DNA of 64,000 nucleotides from Sorghum bicolor (GCF_000003195.3 NC_012870.2:3898501-3962500), one strand, 5' to 3'. Counted from the stretch's first letter, positions 38,035-52,190 are shown. The notes: generated by a model not told the origin, from the sequence alone. Numbers and translations: made by a program.

Positions 38035-38772
38035 CTAGGTAGTGTGCCCATGCGTTGCTATCGGACAACTAATTTTTTTTACTAAAAACACACGTATCGC
38101 ATAATAAGATAACAATACTATAAAAATATCGACATTAAAGTAATATTTAATCCAAAAAGCCCTTAAATGATTGTGCATTGTAACGGGAAAACACAATAAT
38201 ACGATAATATATGCATGAACGTGTGTTATAGCATTATCTAAACAACTACTGCAGTCACGATGTTTAGAACATCAGTATTCCATAGGTCTTTATAAAGGTT
38301 TTGTATGAGTTATCTTTCATCTAAACTCCTTTTGTGTCTCTGACAAATTCCGTCGGCCCTCCAACACACATGAACCCCCTTTTTTACGAAACACGACTAC
38401 ACTACCACCTTAGTGCAAGATGAGCAATGACCACATTCCATTTTCGACCACCTCAACTTGTGATGAGTGACGGCCACATACGAGATCGACGAGCACATAG
38501 ACCAACACTCCGTCCACTGTGACACATCAATGCACATTGCCACACCGGAATTTGATGATGGTAAAGCCAGCATGTCAGCATGGTCGTATTACCACAACAC
38601 AGTGGGACTGGTCATGACATACCAAATTCAAAATAAAACACTTATTCTAAAATCATACTCATTTTCTTGTGCAATAAATAGTCTCACCGTTTCAATTTTT
38701 GTTGTAGTAAATAAAATCTAATAAAATCAAATACCTTAAATTCATTCTAATATTCAGACTCTTTAATAACAT
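38035..38772 (-). mobile_element. Helitron-like 3' terminus, unit 2
   Basis: Counterpart of the element at 21663; CTAG at 38035-38038, host T on the minus strand at 38034. Right border unresolved. Confidence 0.42.
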
Positions 38773-40564
38773 TTCCGTTTAATTCTGTTCAATAAGTTTC
38801 ATGGTTCACCAAACTACCTGCAACAACTCCCGGGATGATAAAAGCAAGATTTAAGAATTAAGGCACATTACGATGATACTATTGAACTTTTCAAAAAACA
38901 AGATTTGGATCAAAAATAATTTCATGATATAGTCTCGTTTCACTTGATCAGCCTTCTCATATTGAAATTGCAGTTGCAGTGTCCCTCTGTCAATTTTGTT
39001 TTAACATTTAGGAGTAGATTCCAGTGCAGGCTAATTGGCTTGGACTCAGTGTCACCCTGCGGACAAATTCGCTCTTGTCAGTAGCAATCGCCAAAAGATC
39101 ATCTCCTGCAAAATTTAATTCGAGTCAACAGAATAAAATTGATAGAATAAACCATGACATATTTCTATCAATCAAGTTTGCTTCTTCTTTTCAAGTTTCT
39201 CCTTAGCTAGTTGCTTTTTAAATCCCAATTCTTAAGTTTCCTTCTCTCGCTCCTTTCTTTGTGCTGCTAGATGCTCTTGAAAGCTATAAATAATAGAATC
39301 AACAGAAGCATTGAAGTGCATCTGTACTATACCAAACAGGCATCTGAACCAACAGAACCATTGTAGTGCATCTGTATTTTCGGTTAGGTGAAATGATCAG
39401 TCTTAACAGCAACACTGAATACCTTACCCATGTAAGCTTAGTGAAACCAGGCCTGAGTCTTGACATCAGTCTGACCATAAAACCCACAGGAAATTGGATT
39501 CGGCATCAATTCAACAGAAGATTATCTATACAACATCAGAAACAATGCATAAATTGGAAGCCAACAGGAATACTAAACAATGGATTCTGTCATCATAGAA
39601 AAGATCTTCAAATAAAAAACAAGAATATCAGACAATTGGAAAGTAAGAGTATTATACAGGACCAATCCATTAGTACTATCATTTATTTGTACTTAGGAGT
39701 ATAGCAATCCTACAATGCAGATGGTTAAATTGCGGCACTACTAATAAGTAGTAACATATCAGACAATTGGGTCTCAACAGTATAGCAATCCTCACCCTGC
39801 TCCACATTCAAAAATACACTAGCAATGTAACAAGTACCATTGCTAGAATGTATTTGCGTTGAATGAGGGCTGAATTAGTTTTCCAAACACTGACAAAATA
39901 CTAGCTGGGGCAAGGTGATTTCAAACTATTGAAAGGAGCATGGTAATGCTCAATGCACCAACGCATTACATAACCCAGTGTTTTTTAGCTAATGACAAAT
40001 GTAGCACGGTCACAGATATGATAAACTTTTTCTCTCAAACAGACGAGCATTATGTAAATAGAGCATCATCAATATATACACCCATTGAAGGAAAGAAATT
40101 GTTGTGGGTTATGTTTTTTTACAAGCTCCTGAAAAGAGGATTGGGGCAGCCTGTAGATACTTACTATAATAATCAAGTGTTGTCATGTATTGTTCATGAC
40201 GTCGATTAACAAGGCTTCCAAACAATAAGGTTCATCTATTGTCAGGTTTGCAGATCACACCCAAAGAGCAGGGTTATGCAATGTACTCAATTGTACTCAC
40301 GTGAAAACTGATAACTGAATCATAACCCCCAAATAGCTCTCTATTGAGTCATACTCCCTCCGTCCTAAGATAGAAGGCGCAACTACTTTTTTCAATTGTC
40401 CAAGGAAACAAGGCGCTTGACTCCTCGGCTCCGCGTTGAGGAATCACCACCAACATTACCTAAAGCCATATAGCCTGCAAAAACAAAAACAAAAAAACCT
40501 AAGCATCACTCTACATAAGTCCCATATAGAAGAGAGTAACTCTTGTAATTTAGTGCATGCCTGT

Positions 40565-40702
40565 TTATGAACATTCTCGATGTGAGAGTTGAGGAGCTTG
40601 ACAAAGAGACAGCAGCTTCCTGAAGTGTGTGGTTGCCTTAAGCCGCACGGTGGGGGCGTTGGAGAGGACGACTTGCACCATCGCCAACAAGCCATCGAGT
40701 TG
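40565..40702 (-). pseudogene. Importin-alpha-like armadillo fragment, unit 2
   Basis: Identical counterpart of 24193-24330. Confidence 0.43.
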
Positions 40703-42897
40703 CACAACCAGACTACAAGAAAATTAGCCAGGGGGTCCACGGCGGTGCGGATCTTGTCGACAGAAGGGAGGACTGCGAAGACAACCTTGGCAATGAAGCT
40801 GGCACCGGGAACCAAGCCAGCCACTCCACCTCATGCCTCCTGACCCTCTCCTAAGAGGAGGGCAACGACGGGAAGGGCAGTAGACCGGGAGTCCAGAGAC
40901 GTTTTTTTATTTAATAATTTTTAAATTGGTAGAGAAAAAGAGGCGGCGTGGGAATCGATCCTTGGTCACATGGGACGGAAGTTGCAGGGCCGTCGCACGT
41001 TGGTGGACCGACGAAACTAAACAATATGTCGCACGAAGAAATAGTCTTACTTTTGTTCTTTTTTTAGTTGTAGTAGGAGATCTATTTATCTGGAGTCCAA
41101 AAAATTAGATTTTCTATTTAATGATTTTTTTGTGATTTACTATAATTTTCAAAATTCAGCCAAAATAATTTAAAAAGAAAAAGAAAAAACCATAGTTACT
41201 ATAGCAAAACCACCATTCATTCGGAACAGCTCTAGGGAGGTAAAATGCACGGTTTGGAAAAGTTGAAGAAGATGGTTTGCCCGGTTTTCGAGTTGAAGGA
41301 GGAAAAATGAATTTTTGTAAAAGTTGGGGGAGGAAAAGTAGAATTTTTCCAAAAAACTATATTCCTTCTCACATCTATGCTTAGACTATAAGGGTGAGTG
41401 CACATGCATATTGTGGACGTCTACATTGTACTATGTAATTCTAGAAAAAAAAATCTATGTTTGGGTTGTTGCTTTGTGTCCTAAGCTAAATTTAACTAAT
41501 TCTTATCAAGTTTCGTTAGACACAAAGCTCGCATGCGTGACCTAGGGAGCGACAGCGGTGGCGGTGACTGCACGCCCACCCTAGGGGTTTAACTCTGCCG
41601 GGGTTTTTCACCGTCATGAAGAATTTTGGCCGCGACGCTACCCATTCCCATTCCCATGGCCTGCTTCGGGCTGATCAAGGGGCCAACCTTGCTTGGCTAC
41701 CCGACCTTGACAGGATCAAGATAGTGTGATCGTGGTTTGTTGTGTTGGCATGTGATGGTGATAGCGCCGCTAGGGATTTTGGAGGGGAAAGATGGTGACA
41801 TAGAAGACCTTCACAAGGCTGGATGCGATAAGATCGTAGTGAGAAAGGAAGAAGTGATGAAGAAGACAACCACTAATGATAAGGCGAGCTCCCTCGAGGT
41901 CTCGCCTCTCCCAATGAGTTGCTTAAGTTGGAAATATCGCAGATTCGCATACTTGCCAACACCGCAATAGTCGAGGGAATAAAAAAATATTTCGCCTAGT
42001 TAAAGTTACAATGATGTACAAATCTAGGCTGATCCTTGTTAATTTGAAGTTGAACATGGCCGTACACCGGCAAATGGGTAGCTGCAAAACTGCCCAAGTA
42101 TCCAGCAACAACAGGTCAACCAACAGAGCACATGTTAGGACTATATTGACCAGCCTAGATTTTTTTTCATCAAATCACCAGCCAACACAAGTGTTTACCT
42201 TTTCTGTTAGTTTTTGTGCAATGTGCTTCTCAAGCATCTGACCGTAAGCTAGTAATGAAAGCCAAATGAAAAATTAGTTAGGTTTACACCTATCTAACCA
42301 ATCATTGACCCCAGTTATTTTAGCATACTTGCTAGAAATGGTTTATATCCTGCGAGTTCCTCAAACTGACTTTGAAAAAATGTAACAAGTTGCTCGCTCA
42401 ATTTCGCTGAATAACCCAAATGCATGAATTTTCCGATATAACTGCTCTGGCCACAAAGATTTAATTTACTATTTTATTTTATATTTTATTTACAATTCAA
42501 CAGGCATCCCCAGATGTGTAACTTTGGTCATCGATACAACAACAAAAAAATACTGATATAGACTTTGAAGCAAGAACATGACTTGAGCAGTCATCAAAGA
42601 TAATCAAAACGTGACACACACCACAATGAATTACAACTCAGTCATACCAAATATATACCCTTTTATCAACAATAACTATATGCTAGATCTTTCAATTTCC
42701 TCAGTGTAACACACTTCATGGAAATTTATAGAGCACCACTAATAGCACCTGACTCCAATCCCTAACGGTTTAAGCAAGCATGTCAACTTGAGCTATGAAA
42801 ACACTACTAGTATGCTCAAATACGGTCAGAGGAAACTATGTTAGAACAAGAGGTGTAAACTCCACAAGCAATTAAGCCCTTGAGAGATCAGAAAACA

Positions 42898-43004
<107 letters not shown>

Positions 43005-43549
43005 TGATTAGCTAGAGGTAATTTAGGGCGCTGTCTATATTATCCTTACAAAATTTGAAGGGGTTAGGCAACTTTTATGAGAATAAAGAGAGATACAAAT
43101 TTAGAACACAAACAACCCATTTGTACAGTAATTCTGTTTTGTTTCCTGTACTATCTTGCTAGCACGCCTGAACCAATTTCTGAAATTGCTCCAACTATAC
43201 AACAGATGGTTCAAGAACTTTTAGAGCTTCTATATGCCTTTTTTTTAAAAAAAATAACAAATGGACAGGAGAGCTACCTATTATATCAAGATTCTATATA
43301 CAGTTTCAGAGGCCAATCTATGAAAATCTATATGCACCCAACAATTTCAATTGTCACACCACATGCATCACACCAAGAACAGGCCTAAACATTCCAATAT
43401 TAACCACAAAAAAAAAACAGATATAGTTTTCATTGATTCAGCTCTTAGCTACATCCTGATATGTATATACCAAAACAAAGTTGTAAGCCCAACCTAGCAG
43501 AACAGGGCAATCATGAACCGTGCGCATCTAGCTTTCTGCCCCCATAAAG

Positions 43550-43684
43550 CCTTGTTCGTTTCATCCCGAAACCAAGGGGGTTAGAGGGGATTGAGGGGGA
43601 TTTAATCCCCTACAAGTCAAAATCTCCCTCAATCCCCTTCAGTCCTCTCCAACCCCCTTTGGTTTGGTGAAGAACCAAACAACG
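43550..43684. mobile_element. 135-bp palindromic MITE-like hairpin, repeat b of unit 2
   Basis: Counterpart of 27204-27338. Confidence 0.6.
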
Positions 43685-45260
43685 AATAAAAGATAATTCA
43701 TCAAGGTTCTCCAATTGGTTGACAATAACAGATTGAAATCCATAACATGGTTTTTAATAGTAGCAAAACGACTGCCTTCAATTCCACCTCCTTTTCGTTG
43801 GTGGACCGACGAAACTAAACAATATGTCGTACGAAGAAATAGTCTTACTTTTGTTCTTTTTTTGTTGTAGTAGGAGATCTATTTATTTGGAGTCCAAAAA
43901 ATTAGATTTTCTATTTAATGATTTTTCTGTGATTTACTATAGTTTTTCAAAATTCAGCCAAAATAATTTAAAAAGAAAAAGAAAAAATCATAGTTACTGT
44001 AGCAAAACCACCATTCACTGTAGTAAAACCGCGATAACTAGGCTATGTAATGCTTTTGCAATTAGTAGTAATGGTCGTAGTGGTGGCTTAGGATTTTTTT
44101 GGATTAATAACATCAATGTGTCTTTATTACCATATTTAAACCCTAAACCCTAAACATGCTATCCTTTCAAGTTGGTCTTAAACAGGGCTAATTAAAATTC
44201 TTCCAGCAGATAATACGCAAAGCCCAAAGAAGAGATCGGACATCATGGCTTCATGTAAACAAAATGCCATTCACTGCCACTTCACACTCAAAGAAATTAG
44301 TAGAACTTACAGACCTTATTCATCAGCACATCATCAACCACAACACGGCTAATTTTCTTGACTAGGTCATACAGAGCCTTGATTTCATTCACATTAACTA
44401 CTAATCTTCTCGAACAGCTCATATAGTGTCATCTTGGGATGCATAGTTCAAGATCTTGTCGGTATGCATCATCAGGATATTGCAAGTGTAAATCCCTACA
44501 TCCTAACTGCAAGCTAACTGATGTGGAGGCTAGCCTGCAAGAAAAATTCACACAACATAAAAATTCCCTCATTAGGATTGGAATTTGATATTTTAAGATT
44601 TTCTAATGACATCGAATGGAGACACAATATGAAAATAGTTGTAGTACTCAAAGGGATTTGCAACTTTATAGTTGACTACTTTTTTCATTCAAAATCATTT
44701 AATGGTTACATTCTTTTTTTAAGTTTTCAACATAGGTGCCTAGGTGGTGTATTCTAAAACTATATGTATGCTCCGTTGCAGTACTTAGCTTGTTAGTTGA
44801 CAGAGAGGGTTCACGAAATATGTTGACCCCGTGCACATTATTTTTTTGTTAGGACATATTCTACCAAATTAGGGGATGATGTTCACTGTGAATGAAGTAG
44901 CAGTGGCTGATGGTTTTGCTGGAATCATCACACTCAACCTGGAGTCCAACGACAAGGATGGTAATCAATATGCATATCCACAGCAGCCGTTTCTAGGAAC
45001 AATCATAGCCTGCAGGCGCCGATGGTTAGAGAACACAATTTTGGACAACCCATGGAGACAATAGGTGTCATGGACCAAGTAGAAGTTGTATCAATTTTAT
45101 AAAAAGTTTGCCCTTGGGAGGCATATCAGGTGGTGGATCGACCATTTTAATTTTGTTAGTATATATAAATGCATTTATGAGAGCACCAAGGTGAATGTGT
45201 CTAACTACACATTTAATTTTTTGTATAGGTTCAACGTACTCAGATGCAGGTTGAGACATT

Positions 45261-46473
45261 TTTTTTAGATCACGCTCAGCGTGTATTTCATTAAGCAGAA
45301 AAAGTTTGAAACAACACAAGTTCCCCAAAGAAAAAAACTCGGCAGGCAAAGCCGAGAACAAACCGAAGCGAACACAGGAATCACAAAAGCCTCAGCCAGC
45401 AGTTGCAAGCAGGGCGCCTAAACCTCTATAACCGGACGCCGACCAGAAGGAGGCTTCGTCCCAAATCTTCAGGAACAGAACTAGAGCCGCGGATGACTCC
45501 CCCCGAAACGTGCGCGCGTTCCGCTCCTTCCAAAGAGACCAACCGACGAGAAGAACGAAGGAGTCGAAACCCTTGCGCAGAGCCCTCGGCACGAGCTTCC
45601 TGGAAGTCGTCCACCAATCCAGGGCGCGGCCAAGCGGCAGCTGAAGCGGGTACGCGAGGTGCAGCCTGTCTATGCACCGATGCCAGACCTCTCGACTGAA
45701 AGCACAGTCCGCCAGAATGTGGTCCATAGTCTCCGAGTGCTGATCACAAACGATGCAGACATCGGAGTCCTGCAGCCCATGCCTGAACCTCCGATGCCCA
45801 GTCCAGCATCTTCCATGCAGCGTGAGCCAGAAGAAGTAGTGTACTCTCGGCGGCGCCGCGGTCTTCCAAACCAGCTTCGCCCCAGGCAACGCCACGGAGC
45901 CAAAGAACATGGCCCCATAAGCCGAGGCAGCTGAATACTCACCACTCTCGTCGAGTGACCAGGAGAACGTGTCCGGCTCCGCCGAGAGAACCACCTGATC
46001 AAGCAGATCGCAAAGAGCCGCTACCTCCACCATCATCCGAACGAGGCGGCCTCAGACAAGTGGCTGAGCCATGCATTAGTTGGCAACGCCTCGGCCACCG
46101 TTGCTCTTCTCCTCCTTGGCCTCACCGCCGCAAAGACCAACGGTGCCAGGAATTGGATAGAGTTCCCCCGTATCCATCTGTCCGTCCAGAAGAGCACAGA
46201 TTCTCCGTTGCCTACCTTGACCAGAGTCGCCGCATGAAAAAGAGCGAGCACCGACGGCTCGGCAGGCGGAACTAGCATCCCCCTGCGCCTGTCACGCCAA
46301 AGCCATCGCGCTCTAAGAGCTATTCCGGTTCTCCGTAAATCAGAGATGCCCAGCACTCCGAGCTCCTTTGGGCAGCACACGATCGTCTAGGCGACCCGGC
46401 AGCGGCCCCCAGCCACATTAACATCCCCCGCCCAGACGAAAGCCCTCCTCAGCTTGTCGATCTGCTGCAACGC
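45261..46473 (-). mobile_element. 5'-truncated LINE with 15-bp target-site duplication, unit 2
   Basis: Counterpart of 28915-30127, with the same nonsense codon and frame break and the target duplication at 45246-45260 and 46474-46488. The shared lesions show it was inserted and decaying before the tandem duplication. Confidence 0.9.
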
Positions 46474-46488
46474 GCAGGTTGAGACATT

Positions 46489-49400
46489 GATTGTTGTTTT
46501 TGATGAATTGATAAAGGGCTTGTTATTTAACAAGTCAGATATCCTCCGTACTTGTACCAATGCCATGTAAGTTTGTTGGAAATGCCCCATTTTGTAGTAC
46601 ACATTACATGTTGAGTGGTTCAGCCCAGCTATTTTCTACGGGGACATTGTGAATGCAGGAACCATTATTTATGTCCATTTTGACACCATCTTACAAGATG
46701 CACTCTCACTGTTTTTGGCTGACCAATTTGGATATCTGGATTATAAGCTCTTGGCAGTTTCATTATGGAGTGATTTCATGGGTGGGATGAATCTGATGCG
46801 CATGCAGCCTGATCCATGATCTCTCCTCCAGCTTAGAGGTTGGCCCTTGAAGCCCTTCATTCAATTGACAACCTAGCTGTCTAGCCATAATTTTGAGAAA
46901 AAGTTGCCCCCTACTGGACTTCATTAAAATTTAATAACAATGTTACTTTGGAAAAACGAAAAAAGAAAACATTTCAAAAAACTTTAGTAGAACGAGAGCA
47001 TTTCCATTCAGATTAGTTACCACAAGTGCGATCTGGCGGTTCGATTAGTTACCAAGTGTCCGGTCTTTCGGAGCTGCAGGCTGCAGCAGCCGCTGTTAAA
47101 ATCTCGACATGCTTCGCACATAGCAAATGTGCATGAACTCGAAGACTGCTATTCTTTTGACGCAGAACACAGTGAAAGGCAAAAGGGAAGACAAGAGGAA
47201 GAGAATGGAAAGCAAAGGCCGCCTTGGTGGCAGAAGCGAAAGAGCAAGGCTCCAACACCGATTCCATCTGGGAGTTCAGAAGTTGGAACACCGACAACCA
47301 CAAGATGCGATAGAGTGCTACATCTACTGTTTCCGTTGGGAGACTCGTGTAGAGGTTGCAGGCTACAAGTTCGTGTCCGTCTGTCCGAAACACCTTCATC
47401 GTCAGGAGTTCTCTAAGGTGTCTTCAAGATTCTTTTTTGAGGAAAACTGGTGGGGCCTTAGCCCCGACCTCTGAGATACACCCATCTGCAGAAAGTTACA
47501 GAACATGAGGCTACTGAATATTACAAAATTCAGTTTCAAATATTTATATTTATAAAGTATACGACTCTACAAACATGCATCAAACATTCGTTCACCAGAA
47601 TTGGATGGTCTAGTGTCTATATATAAACATCAAATGAATACAGCATTCTGTTACATGGGACAACTCAAAATGTATTTCACACTTGCAGACCATGAGTAGG
47701 CAGTTTTGTAACAGAAGATCAGCAAGATCATATTGCAAGGGCCAATACCTCGACACATAAAATAATTAGTGAACCATTTATGCAAATATGTGCTTAAGTA
47801 CAAAGATATTCCCATGATTCTATAAATAACTTCCTAAAAAAAGATTCTACAAATAACGGATGTGCAGTAGTACTAGCACCAAACCTTAGAGATCGACAAA
47901 CATAACAATGGACAAACTCACAAACATCTATAGTGCACCAAGACTATGAAGTTCACTTATAGTTGCATACATGTTTGTTAAAAATAATAGCACATTTGGG
48001 AAAACTTCAAACATCATCGAAACCAGCAGTGCAGCACAGATGTAAGCAGTTTTGCTAAACAAAATAGCATACCCTCTCTATTGAACAGGTTTATCTAGAA
48101 GCAGTAAAACCAACAACCTCACAGTACAACAAATCTCTCAAACTCACAAATAATACATACTATATTCTTTTCTAATTTCTTAACACAGATAACAAACAGG
48201 AAAATAAAAGGACCCACATCATCTTGTGCAATAGAATACAAATCATTATGTCTCATCTCTTCGTCAACCATCTTTCCCATTTTGGCCTATCAAATCCCAA
48301 CTGAGTTCTTGTATTAGTTGTCAAACAACTTTACAAAGAACAAAGGAACAAAGGACAAACAACAAACTGCTATGATTAATACATTCAATGAACAAGCAAC
48401 AGGTAGAGAAGTCAACATAGCTCAAGATGTTAGTTACACAATTAACAACACAGCCTTTTGTTCCCAAGAAAGTTGGGGTAGGCTAGGAGTTGAAACCAAT
48501 AAGCAATAGCAACCAACTTGACCACTTACATAATAAAAATTGATCAAAAGGTTAACATCTCTAGAAGGGAAACATATTAATTAAAACAAGTAAAAAACCA
48601 ATAAGCACTATCTAAATCACTGTAACAGAGACATTTTGTTTTTGACCGCAGTGATAAGCACTATCTAAATCACTGTAAAAAACCAATAACTCACATTTTT
48701 TCATGGTTGTATTTGGATGTGCGAGCAAAAGCAAAATCCCTATATATTTCTTGCAGAAAGAATCTTCCATGTCCCCAATTTGTCATGATGCTGAAATTCA
48801 ACTGGCTCCTAGTGCTAGTAGGTAATAATGCACATTTTTGGCAGACAGGTGCCACACCAACCCATTTCCACCCAAAACCCACTAGATACTCGAACACTCA
48901 AACGGTCTAGTTCTAATTATTATCATGGAGACATGGACAACATTTCAACAATCAGTCTGAATCAGAACCATGACATAACCATGCAAGAAAATACATTGTA
49001 ACTAGACATATTCCCAAACTAGTATTCCCTCCATTACAAATTGGAATGGCGGGAGTATGATTTAATAACTCAAGCAACAAACCATTCCTGGTTCAACTCT
49101 GCAAAATCCTTAGGAGTCTGTCCACAGGAGCAATCCTCCCAAGGCACATGCAAAGAACCATTGCATAACATGAATTGAACAAATATAAGGATTACAAATC
49201 TTGGACGAAATGAGCAATCATAGGTACACACGGATACACAGTATCATAAGAAGATGAAATCGACATATTGTGGGAAACCGACTCCGACCCAGCATTTCAA
49301 ATTGTGCATCTTGTGCTTTTGAAAAAGCTTATCCCAAACAACACTAAATAAAACAACATGATGCTTTTTTCACAAAACTAGCTTAGCTCTGTCCTAGACC

Positions 49401-49820
49401 CCTAGCTTGCACCAGTTGAGCTTCAAGTACTCTACATGTATCAGGTATACCAATAAACCATACTGAAAGAGCAAGCAAAGCGACAAGGGACATTTTATGT
49501 ATGTTGCCATGGCTGATAGGAACTGAAAAAATTTGAGAATTTGGTAATGCACAAACAGATATGCTGCCTGGTAAAGCTAGCCCCGACCTGACGACGCTAT
49601 GCAGTAATGAAGTTTTAATTTGACAGTCAAAATTAGCAGGGCCATATGCATCAGCAATTCAGCATGCTAGTTTAATTCGCTTCCACCCAATCTGCTGATA
49701 TATGTATCAAACTAAATACATTTTTTGCTATCAAAGAATTGCTTTAATAAGCAATGCCCTGGTGTTGATATTTATAATACTAGTTAGCAATCCAACAGGC
49801 ATTGAAATAGGGTAGAGTCC
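46489..49820. other. Gene-free stretch, right part of unit 2
   Basis: Same content as 30143-33474. One substitution near 47275 (ctccAacacc versus ctccGacacc). Confidence 0.4.
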
Positions 49821-49880
49821 TCAAAAGCATTATTACAGAAATAAGTTTTGAACCAAAAAGAATGGTAGGATTACCGGAGA

Positions 49881-51282
49881 TCAGCTCGAAGGGTTTGAAC
49901 GAAACCCAAAGTAATGAAATACTTCAAGAGTGTTGACTCTGGGAATCCGAGAGAGTTCACTGCACTGTCTGGTGGTTACAGAGCCTCCAGCTGAATGGTG
50001 TATGGCAATACTAGCAGACGATGTTCCCACAGCTGGCAAGGCCCCAGTCGTGGGCTGATATTTGATGAGCAGTAAATTTAATAACCGGATAATTTGGTCC
50101 TTTGCAAGAAGGTATATTGCGGCATCTGCTTGTTTCTCAGACCCCTAGAGCAAAAAAAAAACGTTAGCTTATTCATCTCTAATACCTAATAGGCTCTTAC
50201 TTATCTATCAATCAAAATATCACGAAAACACTTACGATTATGCGCTCCATATGTGTAAAGAAGCATCTTGTAAAGTCCAACAGTCCAAAATAATCATCCC
50301 GATAAATCTTTTGAGTTCCCATACAGTTCATCATTTCTTCTGAAAGATTATATTTCCAGGAATATTGTGAGTCAGAGGAACCCTGGCCAAGAGCAGCCCT
50401 AAAATTCTGACGATCATTGAACAGCTCTAACTTATGGTAATGTATCATGAGCGAATCAAATAGCTGGATCCTTTTAGCAGCTGACCATCCAGCAGGGTTT
50501 AGAAAAACAACTGCTCTCTGGACCTTTGAGAGATACTCGGTACCAGTCTCTTTTAGGTCATGTATCCACTTAACTAGACGGTCTAGATACATAGGATACT
50601 TGTAGCTTAAGTCCCATTCTACTAACAAAAAGTGCATCTCAATAATAGAAACAATAACAAAAAGGTCTAAGATATAATTTTTCTGATCAAGGCACTTTTC
50701 ACTCTTCTTTCTAATCTCAACACAATCAAAATCTGGTATATACCAGAGGTCATCAATACTGAACACCCCCCTATAACTGTGGCCGGCATTGTGAGTCCTT
50801 TCTAGTGCCTCAACTAACATAGAAAATGCCCATTGAGATGGATCACCTAGACCAACAACTTTGTCCAGAAACTCTGGAGGCCTCTGTAGATCATATGGTA
50901 TATCAACAATCTCATGCCAATTGCTTTTTTGTTGCTCTTCCTTAAGGAATTCACTAAATCTCTTAGGGGCGGATATCTGGCCACCTCTTAATCGGTGCCG
51001 GCACTCCAATGTGCATGACTGGCCTAAATGAGTGCCTGCATCTATACTTCTATTGTCACACAAAAAGTAAACATCGGTGAACTTAGCACCAATGCCTCTC
51101 ATTGCATGGTTAGCAACATACTCCACAGTAGAATACTTCTTAACAATAACTTCAACCTTTGTTGTAAGGAGAATAACATTGACCCTTATACATTCTTGGG
51201 ATGTTTCATCATGAGAACTGTGCCAATCCTGATCTGAATCAGTGCAGTTTGTGATTTCTGGCCAGTCCATTGATGCCACCAC
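49881..51282 (-). CDS. Argonaute-exon stub fused to ubiquitin-like, kinase-like and KEN-like domains, 436 codons
   Basis: Exons 51282-50236 (349 codons) and 50144-49881 (87 codons plus TGA) join in phase 0 at ATC|GTAAGT and TCTAG|GGG. The first ten residues, VVASMDWPEIT-like, are the start of an Argonaute PIWI exon (compare 52805). Similarity to that exon stops near 51254. Next comes a ubiquitin-like domain (about residues 27-100) from IRVNVILLTTKVEVIVKK to ECRHRLRGG, ending like ubiquitin. Then about 170 residues resemble a degenerate kinase lobe (THNAGHSYRGVFSIDDLWYI in place of the HRD loop). Then a KEN-like part: NPAGWSAAKRIQLFDS and YFGLLDFTRCFFTHM, where IRE1/RNase L have an FWS-x2-KRLxFL and DLLRxxRNKxxHH pattern; Arg and the last His are kept, Asn is not. 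An ATG at 51270 (MDWPE) could start translation alone. Kinase activity is unlikely; RNase activity is uncertain. Domain calls are by eye. Confidence 0.6.
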
Positions 51283-51690
51283 CTACACAAATCCAATGTA
51301 AAGTTCAATTTAGCAACATGATAGGTTTTTTTTTTCATAACTCAGATTGCACTAAACTAAGCAGGAATATAACATTGTAAGTAAAACATAAAACTGAATA
51401 ATAATGGATAAACTGAGAACTACAAGACAATAACAGAAGTAATGCAAGATTAAGATTCCTCTTAATTGGGGAGGGGGGGGGGGGGGTGTTCAGGGCTAAA
51501 GAACCAAAACCAAAAAACATAATGAGAACAAAAAAAGTATTGAGGTCGAGACCTTGGCATTGTTTTTGAGTGAAATATTTTCCAAAAAAATCTTGTTTGG
51601 CCTGCAATCATGCTTCATCAAGCAACATTGAGATACAATTCCAATGTCAGTCTCACAGACTCTTTTGATTTTACCTGCAAAAGAAGGAGT
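51255..51690 (-). pseudogene. Second, diverged copy of Argonaute exon 13 to exon 15 start
   Basis: Homologous to 52785-53360. Exon 13' (51674-51553) is 122 nt, the same length as exon 13, and stays open: GKIKRV equivalent, then CETDIGIVSQCCLMKHD...LENISLKNNAK, followed by a GT donor. The place of exon 14 is decayed and holds a G14 run (51473-51486). The intron before exon 15' still matches (for example 'agctcagattgcactaaa' versus 'aactcagattgcactaaa'). Exon 15' begins at 51282 and leads into the ubiquitin-like fusion. It reads MDWPEIT, while the upstream exon 15 reads MDWSEIT; Pro is the usual residue in this family. Confidence 0.75.
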
Positions 51691-51712
51691 CCTTTATACA
51701 ACAAAAATCCCA

Positions 51713-52190
51713 ATAATTGTTTAGCAACTATCTATAACAAAGATGACAAGAAAAAAAATGCATTGCAAGAAAATAATTGTTCATATAATAGTTTGTGGGC
51801 AAACAACAAGACTAACAATAACAAAGTAACGGTAATCATGAATCCATCTGACAAATATTTGGTTTATAGCTGACGAAAAATGCTCAGCATTCATTGCAAG
51901 TAAATTGAATAATCAACTGAACCATTTTTTGGAATGTTAACAGTGGCCTTGGTCCATAATTTTAACAGGTTGTAAACCAGTAACTAGAAACCAAAGAAAA
52001 CCCACTGGTGAAGACAGATTAACTAATTGTTTAGAAACTATCTATAACAAAGATGACAATGGCAAGAAAACATTTGTTCATACCATAGTTCATTGGCAAA
52101 CAACAACATTGACAATAACAATGTAATACTCATCATGAATCCACGAGACAGATAATTTGGTTATAGCTAATGAAAAAAAGTTAGGTATTT
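51713..52190. repeat. ~170-bp direct repeat, spacing ~310 bp
   Basis: 51713-51885 and 52024-52190 share 'ttgtttagNaactatctata' and following phrases (aacaaagatgacaa, caaacaacaa, atcatgaatccanN, tttggtttatagct). Diverged ~15% by eye. Lies in the intronic region between Argonaute exon 15 and exon 13'. Confidence 0.75.
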
